Shown here: piece by piece, positions 9,694 to 21,074 of the stretch
Layout of the letters: each line of letters opens with the position of its first letter
How positions within the stretch are numbered: position 1 is the stretch's first letter
DNA from: Corbicula japonica
Taxonomy: Eukaryota > Mollusca > Bivalvia > Venerida > Cyrenidae
DNA: 64,000 bases
Direction of reading: 5' to 3'
Assembly: GCA_038501625.1 (NCBI GenBank)
Contig: JAZAYU010000005.1
Coordinates: forward strand, 9,325,484-9,389,483
Translations under genes and position numbers: made by a program
Notes under the pieces: model-generated
What the model was told of the DNA's origin: nothing
Database searches by the model: none
The model's input: only the letters and a program-made list of their open reading frames with translations

Positions 9694-11268
9694 CAGGGGT
9701 TTTTTTCCTTAACAAACTGACGCTGATAGTCGGCGTCTTCCCCCGGGAAAAAAATTCCCCAACATAAATTTTTTCCCCAACCAAAATCACTTTCCCCCTT
9801 GTAAAGTGATAATTTTTTTAGCAAAACGTAAACAGAAGCTTAATTTATAGTTATGTTTAATCTATTTCATCTAAAATCTGCAAAATTTTCACGAATATTT
9901 GTTAGAAATTAGGTACGTACGCAACCTAGTATTAGTTGTGGAATGTTACTAAATTTAGATTCGCTACGTCACAGACACTGTATCCTGGTCGTCAACTTTA
10001 ACATTACTGGTACTGGATTATAGTCGTGTTGGGAATTCTGCCTGCCAGTTTTAAGTGGATTTTACAACAGTTGAGTACCGATAGCGAGCGTACCATTGTA
10101 AATTACAGCTAAAATACAACTTGTCCTCCGAATTTCTCGATAAAATATGTCCCGCAGACTTCCGAAAAAAAAAAATCACAACCATCAACATAGACAGTCG
10201 TAGTAAATTTAAACCCCGCCTATAATCTTTCATGTCACACCGTTTACGATTAGATAGTAAAACATGTTATGCTAAAAAATAAGCTCCGCCCACTTTAAAA
10301 ATACCAACAAGTCGATTAAATGCATGCGCGCGCCGGTCTAATTATCGCCGAGGAATGTATTCTGACACCGGGCAAAAAAAAAAGAATCTGTTGTTTTTGA
10401 TAATTGGCAATTAATTGAAGATTAACTAAGTAAATTGCTAGTTGTCGTATATAGTCTTCGTCGTGCTTTTAAACGGATGCGGCTTGTTTGCACTGTCAGG
10501 TAAAACGAACGACGAAAAATGCAAAATACGAACAACAGAATACGGTGCCATGTTCTGTCACAAAAATACAAACCGTCAGGTGAAACACACATTCAAAACT
10601 GTGCCGGGAGATAATTTTTATCACAAGAATTTTATATCCTGTATCTTCCGGAGTATTAATTGAAGTCCAAATTTACGATGTGACCCACAACTACAATAAA
10701 AATTAATTATCACGACATTTAAAAGTCAAAGCACTGTGTAATTTTATGATCATTTAATGATTTATCATCGTTTGTCGCATGTTGTAGTAGCATGTGCGTT
10801 ATCAGGGGGGTGGGGGAGATTGCTCGAACCCTCCTTTTGAGCAGCAATATTTAATTTTCTTGGGGAATTCAACAATTAAGTTTGAAATTATCAATAACTA
10901 CCCAAGTACTGGCCGAAACAAAAGATTTCTGGAAAAATTGCATCCGAAATGATTTTGATTCAAAGTACACAATAAATGGATACATTTTAAGCAGGCTCCA
11001 AAAGTGAACAATTATAACTTATTCTTGTACTGTTTAAAAACAGATAACAAAGATACATGCATCTGTATGCTAAATAGACAGCTTGGTAATGAAAGCTAAA
11101 GTAAAAAAAGAAAGACAGAAGCATAACCTTGAGTATAAACATTCACTGTAGCTAATACAAGAAAGAGTGTATAATAAACAAAAATTTCCCCAAATTTGTA
11201 TTTTTCACACATTTTTCCCCTTTTGACCAGCGTCCAGCGTCTTCCCCTCTTTCTTAAAAAAACCCCTG
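9694..11268. mobile_element. Non-autonomous hAT-like element (copy 1), 1575 bp, 5 bp TSD
   Basis: The termini CAGGGGTTTTTTTCC and (reversed) CAGGGGTTTTTTTAAG are inverted repeats. They are flanked by CAAGC on both sides (9689-9693 and 11269-11273). Removing the element and one CAAGC restores a normal satellite unit (TGACAAGCAATGG). Copy 2, inverted, is at 21542-23074 with its own 5 bp duplication. No transposase domain is seen. CAGGG ends are typical of hAT, where some groups make 5 bp rather than 8 bp duplications; the class assignment is inference. Confidence 0.85.
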
Positions 11269-13720
11269 CAAGCAATGGTCTTCCTAAGACTGACTAGAAA
11301 TGATAGTCTATGTCTGACTAGCAATGATGGGTCTATGTCTGACTAGCAATTATGAAACTAAGACTGACTAGCAATGGTGGGTCTATGACTAACTAGCAAT
11401 GATGGGTCTATGCCTTACTAGCAATTATGTTCCTAAGACTGACTAGCAATAATGGGTCTATAACTCACTAGCAATAATGGGTCTATGACTGACTAGCAAT
11501 GATGGGTCTATGACTGACTAGCAATGATGGGTCTTTAACTGACTAGCAATAATGGGTCTATGCCTTACTAGCAATTACATTCCTAAGACTGACTAGCAAT
11601 AATGGGTCTTTGACTGACTAGCAATGAAGTTCCTAAGACTGACTAGCAATGATGGGTCTATGACTGTCTAGCAATGATGGGTCTATGACTGAGTAACAAT
11701 GATGGGTCTATGACTGACTAGCAATTATGGGTCTATGACTGACTTGCAATGAAGTTCCTAAGACTGACTAGCAATGATTGGTCTATGACTAACTAGCAAT
11801 GATGGGTCTATGCCGGACTAGCAACGGTGTTATAAGACTGACTAGCTATGGTTGGTCTATGTCTGACTAGCAATGGTGTAACTATCACTGACTAGCAATG
11901 GTGGGTCTATGTCTGACTAGCAACGGTGTTACTAAGACTGACTAGCTATGGTTGGTCTATGTCTGACTAGAAACAGTGTTACTAAGACTGACTAGCTATG
12001 GTGGGTCTATGTCTGACTAACAACAGTGTTACTAAGACTGACTAGCAATGGTGGGTCTATGTCTGACTAACAACATTGTTACTTAGACTGACTAGTTATG
12101 GTGGGTCTATGTCTGACTAGCAACAGTGTTACTAAGACTGACTAGTTATGGTGGGTCTATGTCTGACTAGCAACAGTGTTACTAAGATTGACTAGTTATG
12201 GTGGGTCTATGTCTGACTAGCAACAGTGTTACTAAGACTGACTAGTTATGGTGGGTCTATGTCTGACTAGCAACAGTGTTACTAAGACTGACTATTTGTG
12301 GTGGGTCTATGACTGATGAGCAGTGATTGGTCTATGTCTGACTTGCAATGATTTACCTTATATTTACTAGGTATGGTGGGTCTTTGTTTGGGTAGCAATG
12401 GTATTACTTAGACGTACAAGCAATGGTGGGTCTACGTTTGAATATGATGTTTCTATCTGACTTACTAGCTATGTAGGGTCTACATCTGACTAGCAATGAT
12501 GTTCCTAACTGACTAACTAGCGATGGTTGGTCTACATCTGACCAACAATGATATTCATTACTGTCTGACTTGCTATGGGGGTCTTTGTGTAACTAGCAAT
12601 TATATTCCTAAGACTGACTAGCTATAGTGGGTCTATATTTGAGTATTAATGATGTTCCTATCTTACTTACTAGCTATGGTGGGTCTATGTTTGACTAGCT
12701 ATGATGTTCCTATCTGACTAACTAGCTATAATGGGTCTATATCTGACTAGCAATGATATTCCTAACTGACTAACTAACGATGGTGGGTCTACAACAGACA
12801 AGCAATGATATTCATTACTGACTGACTTGCTATAGGGGGTCTATGTCTAACTAACAATTATATTCCTATGACTGACTAGCTATAATGGGTAAATGTTTGA
12901 ATATTAATGATGTTTGACTAGCAATGATGTTCCTAACTGACTAACTAGCTATGGTGGGTCTATGTTTGACTAGCAATGATGTTCCTAACTGACTAACTAG
13001 CTATGGTGGGTCTATGTCTGACTAGCAATGATGTTCCTAACTGACTAACTAGCTATGGTGGATCTATGTCTGACTAGCAATGATGTTCCTAACTGACTAA
13101 CTAGCTATGGTGGATCTATGTCTGACTAGCAATGATGTTCCTAACTGACTAACTAGCTATGGTGGATCTATGTCTGACTAGCAATGATGTTCCTATCTGA
13201 CTAGCTAGCTATGGTGGATCTATGTCTGACTAGCAATGATGTTCCTATCTGACTAACTAGCTATGGTAGATCTATGTCTGACTAGCAATGATGTTCCTAT
13301 CTGACTAACTAGCTATGGTGGATCTATGTCTGACTAGAATTGATGTTCCTAACTGACTAACTAGCTATGGTGGATCTATGTCTGACTAGCATTGATGTTC
13401 CTAACTGACTAACTAGCTATGGTAGATCTATGTCTGACTAGCAATGATGTTCCTATATGACTAACTAGCTATGGTGGATCTATGTCTGACTAGCAATGAT
13501 GTTCCTAACTGACTAACTAGCTATGGTGGGTCTATGTTTGACTAGCATTGATGTTCCTAACTGACTAACTAGCTATGGTGGGTCTATGTCTGACTAGCAT
13601 TGATGTTCCTAAGACTGGGTAGCTAGCATGGTTAGTGTAAATCTGACTAGCAATGATATTCCTTACTGACTGACTTGCTAAGGTGAGTCTGACTAGCATT
13701 GGTGGGTATATTTCTGACTA
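11269..13720. repeat. Satellite array B, right part with 50 and 52 bp higher-order units
   Basis: From about 11820 to 12300 the period is 50 bp (two 25 bp subunits, one ending AGCAACAGTGTTACTAAG). From about 12930 to 13610 the period is 52 bp (CTATGGTGGATCTATGTC plus a second subunit with AATGATGTTCCTAACTGAC). Within each block copies are nearly identical; between blocks they differ. This shows separate local amplifications. Confidence 0.95.
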
Positions 13721-14329
13721 TGAAACTTGAAACTGAATAAAAGTTCTTCAAATCTGTTAGGCACAAGTGAACAGAACCGAATTTCCATTAGTGACGTACA
13801 TTGTAATTTTATAAGCTTGATACAGCTATAAGAGTTTTCTTAAAATAAAGTCTCATTCCATCTAAGGAACATTCTTATTTCACTTTCCAGACTTATAGAA
13901 TGCTATACTTTAAGGAATTAACATGCATTACTAATTTTAATGTAGAAAATAACCATAAATCAGGGTCAATATATGCAGAACCGGTTATATTTTTAAGACA
14001 CGCATTTCAAGATTATATATATATCAAAACAATACATTAAGTATCCGTTATCTCCCTTCAATTATCAATTACATTTATTATTTATTTATTTATTTCAATT
14101 GCTAAAACTTAAGTCTCTAAAATTACTGCACAAAAATGTATATTTTTATAATAAGAATAATTTAAGTTCTTTCTTAGGAACTCTCTAATCTCTCTTGGGT
14201 TGGAACTGATGTACATATTAAATGTCATATAGTAATAGTCAAATAGTAAATCTATGACCCATAATTCATCCAGAAAATAGCACATGTGTTCATTATAAAA
14301 CTATTTAATTGCCAAATGCCAGAGTATCT
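13721..14329. other. Gap: no gene seen
   Basis: AT-rich DNA with short (TATT)n-like tracts near 14076-14095. I found no element boundaries or exons. Confidence 0.5.
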
Positions 14330-14518
14330 TAAACCTTTACTCCATTGATATACATTTGTTGCATGGGCGAACAGTGAAGATCCAGATTAACATCTGATCA
14401 TGATCTGCACTGTTCGCTTTTTGATTTATTAGGTTAATTCTGACCAAAAGGCAACCAGTGCAGATATAGATCATAGGGCACAAATGTACCAGCTGATCTG
14501 GATCAACACTTTAAGAAA
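14330..14518. mobile_element. P2 copy, first of a tandem pair
   Basis: It begins AAACCTTTACTCCATTGATA and includes GTTGCATGGGCGAACAGTG. The right end is truncated (ATCAACACTTTAAGAAATG), where it runs into the next copy. Its sequence is very close to the second copy, suggesting local duplication. Confidence 0.85.
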
Positions 14519-14519
14519 T

Positions 14520-14742
14520 GAACCTTTACTCCATAGATATACATTTGTTGCATGGACGGACAGTGAAGATCCAGATTAACATCTGATCAGGATCTGCACT
14601 GTTCGCTTTTTGATTTATTGGGTTATTTCTGACTAGTATGCAACTAGTGTAGATACAGATCATAGGGCACAGATGTACCAGCTGATCTGGATCTACACTG
14701 GCCACACATGAGTAAAAATCCATATATATGGAGTAAAGGGTA
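14520..14742. mobile_element. P2 copy, second of a tandem pair
   Basis: It begins AACCTTTACTCCATAGATA and ends CATATATATGGAGTAAAGGG. It shares the private variants CATCTGATCA(T/G)GATCTG and TAGGGCACA(A/G)ATGTACC with the copy just upstream. Confidence 0.85.
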
Positions 14743-14770
14743 AATATCCCATTAAACAGGTTGTACTCAC

Positions 14771-14851
14771 AGGTCTTCTACTGGTCTTGCCTATCTTGAG
14801 ACAAATCCTACCAGAGGTCAGCTCATCTTGATAAGGAATAACAATCCACAC
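14771..14851 (-). CDS. Exon-like segment, paralogous to the one at 36.4 kb
   Basis: On the minus strand a pyrimidine tract and CAG acceptor precede GTGTGGATTG, and the segment ends AGAAGACCT before a GTGAGT donor. It is 81 nt with all of one frame open (VWIVIPYQDELTSGRICLKI, then GKTSRRP). In another phase it would end after nine residues. The exon and its splice-flanking intron are recognisably similar to 36351-36461. I do not recognise the protein; it may be an exon of a duplicated gene or a decayed copy. Confidence 0.45.
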
Positions 14852-14930
14852 CTGAAAAAAAAGAAGAAACATGGCTTTTATCAACTGTTTGTTCCCTGGA
14901 TGCCAGTCATGTTATTAAATTCTTGACTAC

Positions 14931-15081
14931 CAGTGCCCAAGGTTATAAAACTGAGCATGGAAACCAGTCTCAAATCTCAAGCAACTGATTAGCTGAATTG
15001 GCGACCAGTCGCCATTTCAGCCAATCAGATGCTTGAGATTTGAGACTGGTTTCCAAACTCAGTTTCATAACCTTCAACCCA
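14931..15081. mobile_element. P1 palindromic MITE copy
   Basis: It starts GCCCAAGGTTATAAAACTGA and ends with the inverted form (TTTCATAACCTTCAACCCAG). The core is GGCGACCAGTCGCCATTTC flanked by inverted CCAAT boxes. No coding content. Confidence 0.9.
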
Positions 15082-15256
15082 GATATGTGTTCAGTTGAAC
15101 ACTTGTGTCACCCTCTGGTACTTTGTCAAAATAAAAAATCCAAGTACAAAAAAGGGGCATAACTCCATCAGTTGTTTCCGTGACCTAAAGAATTTGGTAG
15201 GATCACAACCCTGTTATCATAAGTTATATATTTTGAAAGTTTGCTGAAAAAAAATA
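15082..15256. repeat. GGGGCATAACTCC dispersed repeat, left of mariner
   Basis: Motifs CCAAGTACAAAAAAGGGGC and CATAACTCCATCAGTTG are followed by CATAAGTTATATATTTTGAA. The unit continues after the mariner insertion at 16270, and a diverged second unit follows there. Confidence 0.65.
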
Positions 15257-16269
15257 CGTGGGTTGTTCGGAAAGTTTTGAGACAGTATGATTTTCTCTGT
15301 AACTAATTATTGCTGCGCAGAATATTTAATACAAATTATAGTTTAATATATAATTTTTCCGAGTAAGGACTTTAAAACGTGGTAACATTACTATTATGCA
15401 TTTAATCGTTTCCATAGCAACACCTGTCCACGCATCCTGGCGCACGGCGTATTTTCTTGTTAATATTTTTCTTTCTGTATGAACAGAGCCCCTACTGCGC
15501 CAAACGTAGCGAAATTTTTTTGACGTCACTTCTGACTTCATTACAACATTTACGCAAGTTGTTTAAGCCGTTATCTCAGATCGTTATAGTAATACCTGCG
15601 TGACAAGGCAGCGACTATGGAAACACCGTCAAAAGAAGAACAACGTGTTTTTATTTTGCGTTAATCTTGGGGAAAACGCCAACTGAAACCAAGCAATTTC
15701 TAGAACAGGCATATAACGAACGCACTGTTTGTCGGCCATTTGTATTTAGATGGTATAAGGAGTATCGAGATTGCAGAAAGTCAACAAAAGACAACCCTAT
15801 CCACCAGACCTGGCGCCAATGGACTTTTCCGTTTTTCCGGCCATCAAATCCGAACTACGAGGAATAAGGTTTGAGAACCTAGTTCAAATGCAATCTAGAG
15901 TTATGAGCATTATTGATACATTTAAATCTGATTGGTATAGAAATGCATTTGCCAAGTGGGTAAAGAGGCATGAGAAATGTGTAAGTTGTGAAGGTAGATA
16001 CTTTGAAAAGGAGTAGAAGTTGACTTTTCTACAGTCACGTTAAACTCTGAAAATAACGGAAACGTCGGGCAACGTCGTTGCGTGCGCCGGGTCACTGGTA
16101 GTGTCCGTGCCTAACTCTTTGTAGCATTCGTATACACAAAGGTATTGTTATTAAATTTTACACCATAATAGATGAGGTATTAAAGTAATACAGAGTAAAC
16201 TTTTGTTTGATTTTATCTTCTCCAACGTTAGATATTGGCCTTGTCTCAAAACTTTCTGAACAACCCTTG
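15257..16269 (+). mobile_element. Mariner-like element with internal deletion, 1013 bp
   Basis: Inverted termini of about 28 bp (left GGGTTGTTCGGAAAGTTTTG; right, reversed, GGGTTGTTCAGAAAGTTTTG) lie inside a TA duplication (15255-15256 and 16270-16271). It carries the two ends of a mariner transposase gene but lacks the middle. It could be mobilised only by a related transposase elsewhere. Confidence 0.92.
15617..16016 (+). pseudogene. Mariner transposase remnant (N- and C-terminal parts)
   Basis: The ATG at 15617 starts METPSKEEQRVFILR, then a stop, then GKTPTETKQFLEQAYNER and the FRWYKEYRD part of the helix-turn-helix region. A frame change near 15771 leads into YPPDLAPMDFSVFP, the conserved block holding the third catalytic aspartate of mariner enzymes, then WVKRHEKCVSCEGRYFEKE and a stop. 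Mariner transposases are about 345 residues; some 200 residues with the first two catalytic aspartates are missing. The product cannot be active. Confidence 0.9.
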
Positions 16270-16540
16270 TATTTAGAAATGGCAAAGTTATAGCCAACGT
16301 TAAGTTTTCACATCAAATTCCAAATACAAATAGGAGCATAACTCCATCCGATGCAATCTTGACCTGAAGAATTTGTTATCATCATGACAGTGTTGTCATA
16401 AGCAATATAATTTTTCAAGTTTGATGTAAAATATTACGAAATGGCAAAGTTCAGTTTTTGTGACAGATGGAACAATGGACAGATGGACAAAGCAATCCCT
16501 ATGACCTTTTCTCCAATACGGTGACACAAAAATTGTTGCT
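16270..16540. repeat. GGAGCATAACTCC dispersed repeat, right of mariner
   Basis: The sequence continues the repeat cut by mariner (AGAAATGGCAAAGTTATAGCC). A second unit (GGAGCATAACTCCATCC, GTTGTCATAAGCAATATAA) and a tail with GGACAGATGGACAAAGCAAT follow. Similar GGACGGAC-type tails appear at about 41 kb. Confidence 0.65.
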
Positions 16541-16646
16541 CAGTAACACCTTTGTTTCATGAAGACTAGTCCTAGCTTAAAAGGTAATTACATATAACAC
16601 AAGCTTACGGAATAATCAAGAAGCAAGAAAAACATTTAAATTTTAT

Positions 16647-16889
16647 TAACCCTTTCCTCCATATATACACATTTTTTACGCTTGTGCGAACAGTGTAGAT
16701 CCAGATCAGCCAACACATCGGTGCCGTCTGAACAAGATCTTCACTGGTCGCACTTTGGTCAGAAATAACCAAACAAATCAAAAGCAAACAGTGCATCTAT
16801 CCTATTCAGACGGCACAAATGTGCCAGCTGATCTGGATCCACACTGTTTTCCCACGCAATAAAGGTGTGTCTATGGAGGAAAGGGTTAA
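16647..16889. mobile_element. P2 palindromic MITE, nearly full-length
   Basis: A representative copy: starts AACCCTTTCCTCCATATATA, ends TATGGAGGAAAGGGTTAA. The two halves are inverted around GGTCAGAAATAACC. Its arms include GTGTAGATCCAGATCAGCC and GCTGATCTGGATCCACAC. Confidence 0.93.
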
Positions 16890-17182
16890 TCAGGAGTAAT
16901 AAATAACCTATGAAACATTTTTTTTTACAGATTTTGAAAATCAACTGCCACCATCCTTAAATTCACTGACACACATGCAACTGGACCCTTAATGCAATCT
17001 CACACACAAAGTATGTTATATTTAGATGATCAGTAAGCTCACAACAATGGACCAAACCTTATGAAGGTCATTTGACTTTCATCTATACTTGAGGTCAATC
17101 AGAAATCATAAATTTTCAGTCAAATATAGAAACAAGTTTAGCTCAGGACCCATGATCATAAAACTTACATGAGGAGACTAGG

Positions 17183-17377
17183 GCCTAAGATCATGAAACT
17201 AAGTTTGGAGATCAGTCTCAAATCTCAAGCATCTGATTGGCTGAAATGGTGACCAGTCGCCATTTCAGCCAATCAGAATCTTGTGATTTGAGACTGATCT
17301 GATTTAGTTTTATGATCTTGGGTCCAGTCTCAAACCTCAAGCCTCTGATTGGCTGAAATGGTGACTAGTCTCAATAT
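17183..17377. mobile_element. P1 copy plus adjacent partial P1
   Basis: The full copy (17183-17323) uses variant ends (CCTAAGATCATGAAACTAA and TTAGTTTTATGATCTTGGG). It is followed directly by a left-half fragment (AGTCTCAAACCTCAAGCCTC, then TGATTGGCTGAAATGG). Confidence 0.85.
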
Positions 17378-18296
17378 TTCAACGGCAAGCACAGACCCAT
17401 TATCATACTGACTTTTTATATATGTCTGTCCTTTATGTCTCAAGCAGTTGCATTCAAAACTGTGGTGGAAATCGACCCGATTTAAATTCTGTTATTTTTC
17501 ACTATCAAATGAAAATTTCAACACTGGTATGTTTAAATGTTGTTATAAAACATATATAATAAAAAAACTACAATAAAATGACGAACATAACACAAAATAA
17601 CTTGTTAAACCACGTTATATGCTGTTTACATGCTGATACAAAAACCAGATAACCAATCAAAACGTTTCTTTTTATTCAAACATATTTTTGTACGAGGCTG
17701 TACGGGAGAAAAACTCATAACGTACTCTTATTTTCTTATTTGTCATGTTCGATGGTTTTCAAAATTGAGTTTTTTCACCCGCCCCGCTATATTAAGTTTC
17801 AATCGCATCTTTAATAATGTTGTGTATATTACCTTGTAAATTACATTTGCAGATAGCTATAGTTTCTTTTATTCATCAAACCTTTATTCATAAGTTGCTT
17901 TGTATTGACCGTAGCAAGAATTTCCGCAGTACATATTTCAAGTTGGTAAGGTGAAGTTTATCGATAAACGTGAGTCAGATAAACTTAAAGCGGCGTAATC
18001 AAAATTTGTTGACATGGGTGGAGGTTTAAAAGAGTTTTGCATCAAAACAAAACCGTTATTTATAAAGGATTACATATATTGATTCTACTTGAATGTGGCT
18101 TTTCAGGTATGTAAATTTTTTAAAGATACATATAATTTAAGATGCTTTATGGAGCCGCCAAAGTTGCGACTCAAATTCCGATCGCTGGCATATAGACATA
18201 GAAGAAAAATTTTCCATGTTGATTTGAATAGTAAATGGGTTGTGCGTGAAGGGCGACCATCGTATATATAGAAAAGCCCTTGTTGTGCACAAATAG
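17378..18296. other. Gap: no gene seen
   Basis: AT-rich, with short open frames lacking family features. Nothing with splice signals or a domain is recognisable. Confidence 0.5.
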
Positions 18297-18390
18297 TTGG
18301 GCTAAAATGGTGACAAGCCATCTCAAGCATCTCAGCCAATCAGATGCTTGAGATTTGAGACTGGTCTCCAATCTTAGTTTTATGAGGCCA
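18297..18390. mobile_element. P1 fragment (right half)
   Basis: CAGCCAATCAGATGCTTGAG and GAGACTGGTCTCCAATCTTAG followed by TTTTATGAGGCC match the right half of P1. The left half is reduced to GCTAAAATGGTGACAAGCC. Confidence 0.8.
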
Positions 18391-18568
18391 AGAAAACCTT
18401 TTCCCCATGCTGGGTCTGAGCTATACAAATATAGCGTGTCCTTTTAAGATTTTCAATTAAACTTGCCCATATTTAACATCTATGACTGAGGAACATAAAA
18501 ACTTTATCATGATAATCAAAACTTATGCCCATCATAACAACAAAAGTTCAAAAGTCAATTTATCATTT

Positions 18569-18684
18569 TAACCCGTTCCTTCATAAACACACCTTTATTG
18601 CATGGGCACAGTGTAGATCAAGATCAGCTGGCACATCCTGGTCGCACATGTGTAAAAATGAGTTTACATGGAGGAAAGGGTTAA
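18569..18684. mobile_element. P2, internally deleted (116 bp)
   Basis: Both outer ends are present (AACCCGTTCCTTCATAAAC and CATGGAGGAAAGGGTTAAG), but the two inner arms are missing, joining AGCTGGCACATCC to TGGTCGCACATG. Confidence 0.85.
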
Positions 18685-18784
18685 GTGAAGAAGCAGTAAG
18701 TTGGAAATGCAAGTCCACTATCGCCTCACTTATAATAATGGACTGAACAAAGCAAATATTGTGAAGCCGTAATATACATTCTGT

Positions 18785-18906
18785 TCAATCTGGTGAGGAT
18801 CTACATAATTCGCCTTTAGGTTCATTAGGGTATTTTTAACCATGTAGCAAACAGGTTAGATCCATATCAGATGGCATAATGTGCCAGCTGATCTGGATAT
18901 ACACCC
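18785..18906. mobile_element. P2 fragment (central and right arm)
   Basis: Contains GAGGATCTACATAATTCGCC, the TTCATTAGGGTATTTTTAACC centre, and GTGCCAGCTGATCTGGATAT. It is cut on the right by the 18922 TIR element. Confidence 0.7.
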
Positions 18907-18921
18907 ATGTGATAAATACAT

Positions 18922-19407
18922 TTATTATACTGCAAAGAAATTTCCTCGAATTAGATTGGATAATGTGCCGTTGATGTACATCCGTATTTACAGATCAGCC
19001 GTACATATGAACTGCACGTGCCTTTATTTCCCCCTCTGGCCTCACACCTGTTGTCGTCCGCCATTTTGTTTTGAATTTTGTGTAAAATTCATATTCTTAA
19101 ACCCGTCTCCTAATTTATTAGGCGGGAAGCTTATGGATTACTTAAATTATTAAAAGAAATAATTGTGCCAAGTTAATAAGTTGAAAACAATCGGAATATT
19201 CTTAAATTTTCAAAATGAATATCGAACCGACAGTCCGCTGAAACTCTATAGTAGTGACGTTATGCAGGTAAATCAATGACGTCAAACATGTAAATATTGA
19301 GGTTCTAAGCGGGAAAATAAGCCGTTCGAAATTAAATAAGCGAAATAAATAAACAAAATCAGTTTTCTTAATATATTTTGCTGAATAAAGGCTTTGCAGT
19401 ATAATAA
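18922..19407. mobile_element. TIR element of about 486 bp (copy 1)
   Basis: The left end TTATTATACTGCAAAG is the exact inverse of the right end CTTTGCAGTATAATAA. It is non-coding; internal motifs include TTTCCCCCTCTGGCCTC and ATCAATGACGTCAAACA. Copy 2 in the same orientation is at 26279-26765, and both copies are followed by the same hairpin. Confidence 0.85.
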
Positions 19408-19421
19408 AACAATTATTTGGT

Positions 19422-19540
19422 TTCTTGACAGGGTGTGTGAGGATATATTGCCGGTCTGGGTGTCATATTATCCCTCGCCTACGGCTCGGGTAATATGACA
19501 CCCAGACCGGCAATATATCCTCACACATCCTGTCAAGAAA
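19422..19540. repeat. Long near-perfect hairpin (copy 1)
   Basis: The arms pair from TTTCTTGACAGGGTGTGTGA to its inverse TGTCAAGAAA. The innermost pair is GGTGTCATATTA and TAATATGACACC around CCTCGCCTACGGCTCGGG. A diverged copy is at 26789-26884. It may be part of the preceding element or a separate MITE. Confidence 0.88.
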
Positions 19541-19555
19541 CCAAATAACTATATA

Positions 19556-20484
19556 CACTGCAACTCCATATCTATATCGCGGACCTCGGGGTCGAAGCCC
19601 GCCAACCAAGATATAAACGGAGCGCGATATAAGTAAATAATCGCGCTGAAACAAGGAGAATTCATTTGTTTTTGCAGTCAGATGCATGTATATCGCGGTG
19701 TTGCGTAATTAACACAGCGTGAGATTTACATCAGGGAGTATGTTCCGTGCTGGACAAATGTTTTAAAACAATTTTTAAAGTTTTATTTTTTTGAATAAAA
19801 AGAAATTAATTAATGTACTAAACAAAGATTGCCGTCATCAATTTCCAATGGTGGTATTATTGTTTTCGGTACATCAACTGATCGACGATCTGTTGGTCGG
19901 TCATGGTCGGCGATGTTAGTTCTTCGTCGTCCGTCGTTTACCAGCTTGATATGTCGATGAGCAGGTAATGTCAAAACAACAAACTGTTTTGACGTTTCCT
20001 GCTCATGCCTTTTATGGTTAGCAACTTGCATTAATTGTCGCTAATTTGCGGTTTGTCTCTGAACGAAATTCTGCCAGTACTGTGTCAGCTTGGTGTTTTT
20101 CACACTTTTCACACCTATTGTTTGTCATAAAGGGGGTTTCATGTCAAATCAGAAGCAACAGAATTGTAAAAAAAACCCTTAAATCTATTTTCGTACGTTT
20201 GATGTTAACTTGTATCTGCTGGTGAACGTGTACATCGCCTCTTAAATCCCTGCATACAAAATGTAATAAACAGCCTTCGCCGATAATGACGTAATACGAC
20301 ACGGAAAAAGCGTGCGTTTCGTAAATTTCTCGCCAATGTTGATTTAATCATTTGATCTTTTTTACCACCCACGAAGAATGAACTAACAAACATTGTAAAT
20401 GTACAAAAAAATGGGATCCACGGACCAAGCGCGATATATTGGATATCGCGATATAACGGATCGCGATATAACGGAGTTGCAGTG
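19556..20484. mobile_element. TIR element, TA target, Tc1/mariner-like ends, 929 bp
   Basis: The ends CACTGCAACTCC and (reversed) CACTGCAACTCCGTTATATC are inverted repeats with TA on both sides (19554-19555, 20485-20486). Subterminal ATATCGCG motifs recur near both ends. No transposase reading frame is recognisable, so it is a non-autonomous or decayed member. TA duplication with an AT/CG-rich palindromic subterminus fits the Tc1/mariner superfamily, probably Tigger/pogo-like, by inference. Confidence 0.78.
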
Positions 20485-20486
20485 TA

Positions 20487-21024
20487 ATATATAAATCCAA
20501 TTCTCATAGACTTCAAATGTCAAATTCCGAATATTCAATGTACATTTGACATGATTTCTATCATCTCAATTTCTAAACAACCATACATTGCCGTGAAGAT
20601 CTACATTTCATCTATTCAAAAACAAACAGGACATCGGGGGTTAACCTACTTCTAAGAAAAGTACTGATCTCTAACCAAACAGATCTTATTTTAAACGTAT
20701 CATAAATACGGTGCCAAAAATATACATCCGCTGTTCCAGAACTAGTCTGCATCTACCAAATGAGATATAGGCATGACATTGATTTCGTTTATTTTCCTGA
20801 CATGTTATACCTGCAAACAAGCCACAAACAGGCCAATTTCTAACAGTTAATTGGCCCCCAAATGAAGAGGAAAAATTATCATTTAATAAAATGGGCTTCA
20901 TTCGCAAGGACCACAGAGAAATACTAAGTGATTTGGTGTTATTCAACCTATAGACCAATGCCCTTCACCATAATCTACACTTAATCCCAATCATCTTGAA
21001 ACTGTCGATGTTAAGTCTTCTCTT
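20487..21024. other. Gap: no gene seen
   Basis: Minus-strand frames are open for up to 90 codons near 20.7-20.96 kb but have no recognisable domain or splice context. Confidence 0.5.
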
Positions 21025-21074
21025 TAACCTTTTCCTTCATATATACACCTTTATTGCTTGGGGCCAACAGTGTA

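Noticed and set aside
8565..13720. CRISPR or centromere claim for satellite B
   Set aside because: No spacers, so not CRISPR. Array length is too short here to claim a centromere.
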